A stretch of DNA of 53,367 nt. It comes from a bacterium CG_4_9_14_3_um_filter_65_15 (GTDB lineage: Bacteria > Krumholzibacteriota > Krumholzibacteriia > LZORAL124-64-63). The DNA lies in contig PFVX01000017.1 of the NCBI GenBank assembly GCA_002790835.1, positions 1-53,367 of the forward strand, read 5' to 3'. Under the pieces are notes generated by a model. The model was not told the DNA's origin. It made no database searches and was given only the letters and a program-made list of their open reading frames with translations. The stretch's first letter is position 1. Each line of letters opens with the position of its first letter. The position numbers and the translations under genes were made by a program. This document shows positions 51,908-53,367 of the stretch, piece by piece.

Positions 51908-52567
51908 ATGTGGAAATCTGTTACTGTTCGTCTTCTGGCCATCGGATTGGTGTTCTGTGCCGCACCCGTTTTGGGTCAGGTCTACACCGTTGACTACTAC
52001 GGGTTCGGCTGGGAAACCGGTGGCATCTTGCCCAGCGTTATGGGCGATGAGTTGGTGATCACCTGTTCCGCCGATAACGTGGACCCGGCCTTCGGGGTGG
52101 ACCTGGGCACCGCAGAACTGACCCTCCACATCCATGACCTGATCAGCGCGGGTCAGGTGGACATGGGCGGCTATTATGCCATCAATTTCACCGGCGGCAT
52201 GATGGACGTCTATGAGGACCAAGTGATGAATGCGGATTGGGGCACGAATCCGCCCAACGGGGTTTCGCCGAGCACGTTCGCCGACGGTTCCCTGTTTTTC
52301 AGCGGCCAGTTTACCAGCTTCACCATGTACTTCGACGGCTCCGGGTCCAGCGGTTCCTTCAGTGGTACCCTTGACGGTGTGGGTGGCTCCATCATCGACC
52401 AGATGTGCACCAGCTGTGTGTACACCTGGGGAGGGGCCTTTACCATGGGGGCCAGCGCACAGATTCCCGTGGGCTATGACCTGCAGATTGACGGCGTGTT
52501 CGAGATCGATTCCGCCGTGGACAACGAGCCGACGAGCTGGGGTTCGGTCAAGGCGCTTTTTCACTAG
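51908..52567 (+). CDS. Exported A-type protein of the duplicated cassette (copy 2)
   Basis: A 219-residue protein with a signal peptide (1-23, AAPVLG). YYGFGWETGGILPS, NFTGGMMDVYEDQV, NADWGTNPPNG, STFADGSLFFSGQF, CTSCVYTWGGAF and YDLQIDGVFEIDSAVDNE align with copy 1 throughout. It ends SWGSVKALFH. A Gly/Ser-rich insert (DGSGSSGSFSG) differs from copy 1. GGGGG lies 8-10 bases before ATG 51908. It has its own candidate promoter and is followed 36 bases on by the B-type copy 2. Divergence is large enough that the duplication is old or under selection; I did not compute an identity. Confidence 0.85.
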   Translation: MWKSVTVRLLAIGLVFCAAPVLGQVYTVDYYGFGWETGGILPSVMGDELVITCSADNVDPAFGVDLGTAELTLHIHDLISAGQVDMGGYYAINFTGGMMDVYEDQVMNADWGTNPPNGVSPSTFADGSLFFSGQFTSFTMYFDGSGSSGSFSGTLDGVGGSIIDQMCTSCVYTWGGAFTMGASAQIPVGYDLQIDGVFEIDSAVDNEPTSWGSVKALFH

Positions 52568-52603
52568 ACCAGTGAGGACATACTGGCATCCGGAGGTTGC
52601 ATC

Positions 52604-53224
52604 ATGAGGAAATTGCTTACGGGAACACTGATGGCTGGGGTGCTTGTCGCCCTGCCCCTGGCGGCAGGGGCCCAGCAGTTATTCGACTTTACCGGCCAGG
52701 CTCTGATTTCCAATTACGTGGGTGGATCGGCTGGCATGTTCGGCGAAGTTTTCGATCCCGCGCCCGCCACGACTCCCATCCCGCTGGATTTTGCCCACAA
52801 CCAGTACACCGTGGTGGTCCTTGCCACCATCGCGGGCATCAGCCCGTTTTCGCGGTCCTTCTCGGGCGGCACCATCACCATTTACGAGGATGCGGGAACC
52901 GCGGCCGACTACACGAATCCGGCCACGTTTTCCGACGGCACGGCCATCCTGTTGGGAAATTTGAAAAATTTCAGCCAGTTCCTGCCCCCTGCCGGACCCG
53001 GTTCGGTGAGCGGGTTAGTGGATTGGACCGGGGGATCTCGCCTGGACGATATTGCGCCCGGCGATCAGAGCGACTGGGCCTTCCTGAGCGGATCCAGCCC
53101 CGACAGCGGGCTTCTGGAACCCGGCTATGACGAAGTCTGGGACGGCAAGGTTGAGCCCCAGGAACCGATCGTGGCCGACGAAGCCTCGGCTTTCGGTTCG
53201 GTCAAGGCCCTGTTCCGCAACTGA
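52604..53224 (+). CDS. Exported B-type protein of the duplicated cassette (copy 2)
   Basis: A 206-residue protein with a signal peptide (1-22, LPLAAGA) and mature start QQLFDFTGQALIS. TPIPLDFAHNQYTVVV, SFSGGTITIYEDAGTAADY, ATFSDGTAILLGN and VDWTGGSRLDDIAPGDQSDW match copy 1 closely. EPGYDEVWDGKVEPQEPIVA leads to the tag AFGSVKALFRN. GGAGG precedes the ATG by 7 bases. It is the last gene of the window and is followed by a hairpin. The best conserved parts between copies are the mature N-terminus and the last 35 residues. Confidence 0.85.
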   Translation: MRKLLTGTLMAGVLVALPLAAGAQQLFDFTGQALISNYVGGSAGMFGEVFDPAPATTPIPLDFAHNQYTVVVLATIAGISPFSRSFSGGTITIYEDAGTAADYTNPATFSDGTAILLGNLKNFSQFLPPAGPGSVSGLVDWTGGSRLDDIAPGDQSDWAFLSGSSPDSGLLEPGYDEVWDGKVEPQEPIVADEASAFGSVKALFRN

Positions 53225-53249
53225 CCGGTTTTTGCTTTCTTTGGATGCC

Positions 53250-53274
53250 AGGGTCCCGGCTTTGCCGGGACCCT
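53250..53274 (+). terminator. Hairpin after the second A/B unit
   Basis: A perfect 11-bp stem (53250-53260 with 53264-53274) with a TTT loop, 25 bases after the last stop. It shares the core GGTCCCGGC/GCCGGGACC with the terminator at 48059. The T-run after it is weak. The remaining bases to 53367 show nothing. Confidence 0.7.
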
Positions 53275-53367
53275 CTCGTGTTTGGCTATGTTGCCGCGTA
53301 GAACACCGCACTTGCCGGGTCATCCAGGCAATTAACCGACTTCGCCAGGGCCTGCTGTCGTTTGGCG

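Larger units (their letters stand above)
50306..53224 (+). repeat. Tandem duplication of a two-gene transcription unit (A1-B1, A2-B2)
   Basis: Genes at 50306 and 51908 are copies of each other, as are those at 51020 and 52604. Order, strand, close A-to-B spacing (48 and 36 bases) and a hairpin after each B gene are preserved. The two units are separated by 270 bases holding a terminator and promoter. Confidence 0.88.

Overview
The window is high-GC, gene-dense bacterial chromosome with about 41 protein-coding genes on both strands. I see no tRNA, rRNA, CRISPR array, insertion sequence or phage gene. The FCB superphylum or a neighbouring candidate phylum (Krumholzibacteria/Eisenbacteria-like) is my inference. 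It rests on the fused ResB-CcsA cytochrome c assembly protein with the middle region known from Bacteroidetes-type fusions, the tricorn-like S41 and DPP-IV-like S9 peptidases, and many exported proteins of unknown family. No search was possible.

Layout. 1-5 kb: a broken fragment, a SAM methyltransferase, and a tricorn-like exported protease. 4.7-7.8 kb: a GT2 glycosyltransferase with a DUF2264 protein. 7.8-11.2 kb: a TPR/AAA+ regulator with degenerate ATPase motifs, coupled to a small exported protein, behind an AT-rich control region. 11.2-16.6 kb: CcsBA and an overlapping membrane glycosyltransferase with TPRs. 16.6-22.4 kb: an aromatic amino acid decarboxylase, an MCP-like protein with an acidic tail, and a subtilase lipoprotein. 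22.4-28.6 kb: a YeiH-type transporter, a pirin, an exported truncated haemoglobin, and a minus-strand run of CBM48 protein, GntR regulator, EamA transporter and gamma-glutamyltransferase. 28.8-34 kb: an S9 peptidase, a TPR protein and a histone-deacetylase-like enzyme. 34-36 kb: an ECF sigma / zinc-finger anti-sigma / membrane-protein operon with a likely self-recognised promoter. 36-43.7 kb: a GT4, an M14 carboxypeptidase, EttA, an unknown membrane protein, and a pseudouridine synthase-methyltransferase fusion preceded by a 22-codon coupled ORF. 43.8-50 kb: a CadC-like wHTH/propeller regulator, a group-2-like sigma-70 factor, a Cys-rich exported protein, a beta-CASP nuclease and a small CxxC protein.

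The right end (50.0-53.3 kb) is the most novel part. It holds two consecutive transcription units, each with its own candidate promoter and terminal hairpin, and each encoding one A-type and one B-type exported protein. All four proteins share a central motif, and all end in the same short tag, [WF]GSVKALF. The cassette looks like a tandemly duplicated exported protein system with a candidate C-terminal sorting or assembly signal.

Five exported peptidases or transpeptidases (S41, S8, S9, M14, GGT), together with transporters, suggest a peptide-scavenging lifestyle. Most genes are otherwise single units, often convergent with a shared hairpin in the gap. Starts were placed by Shine-Dalgarno match and family length; GTG and TTG starts are marked where chosen.
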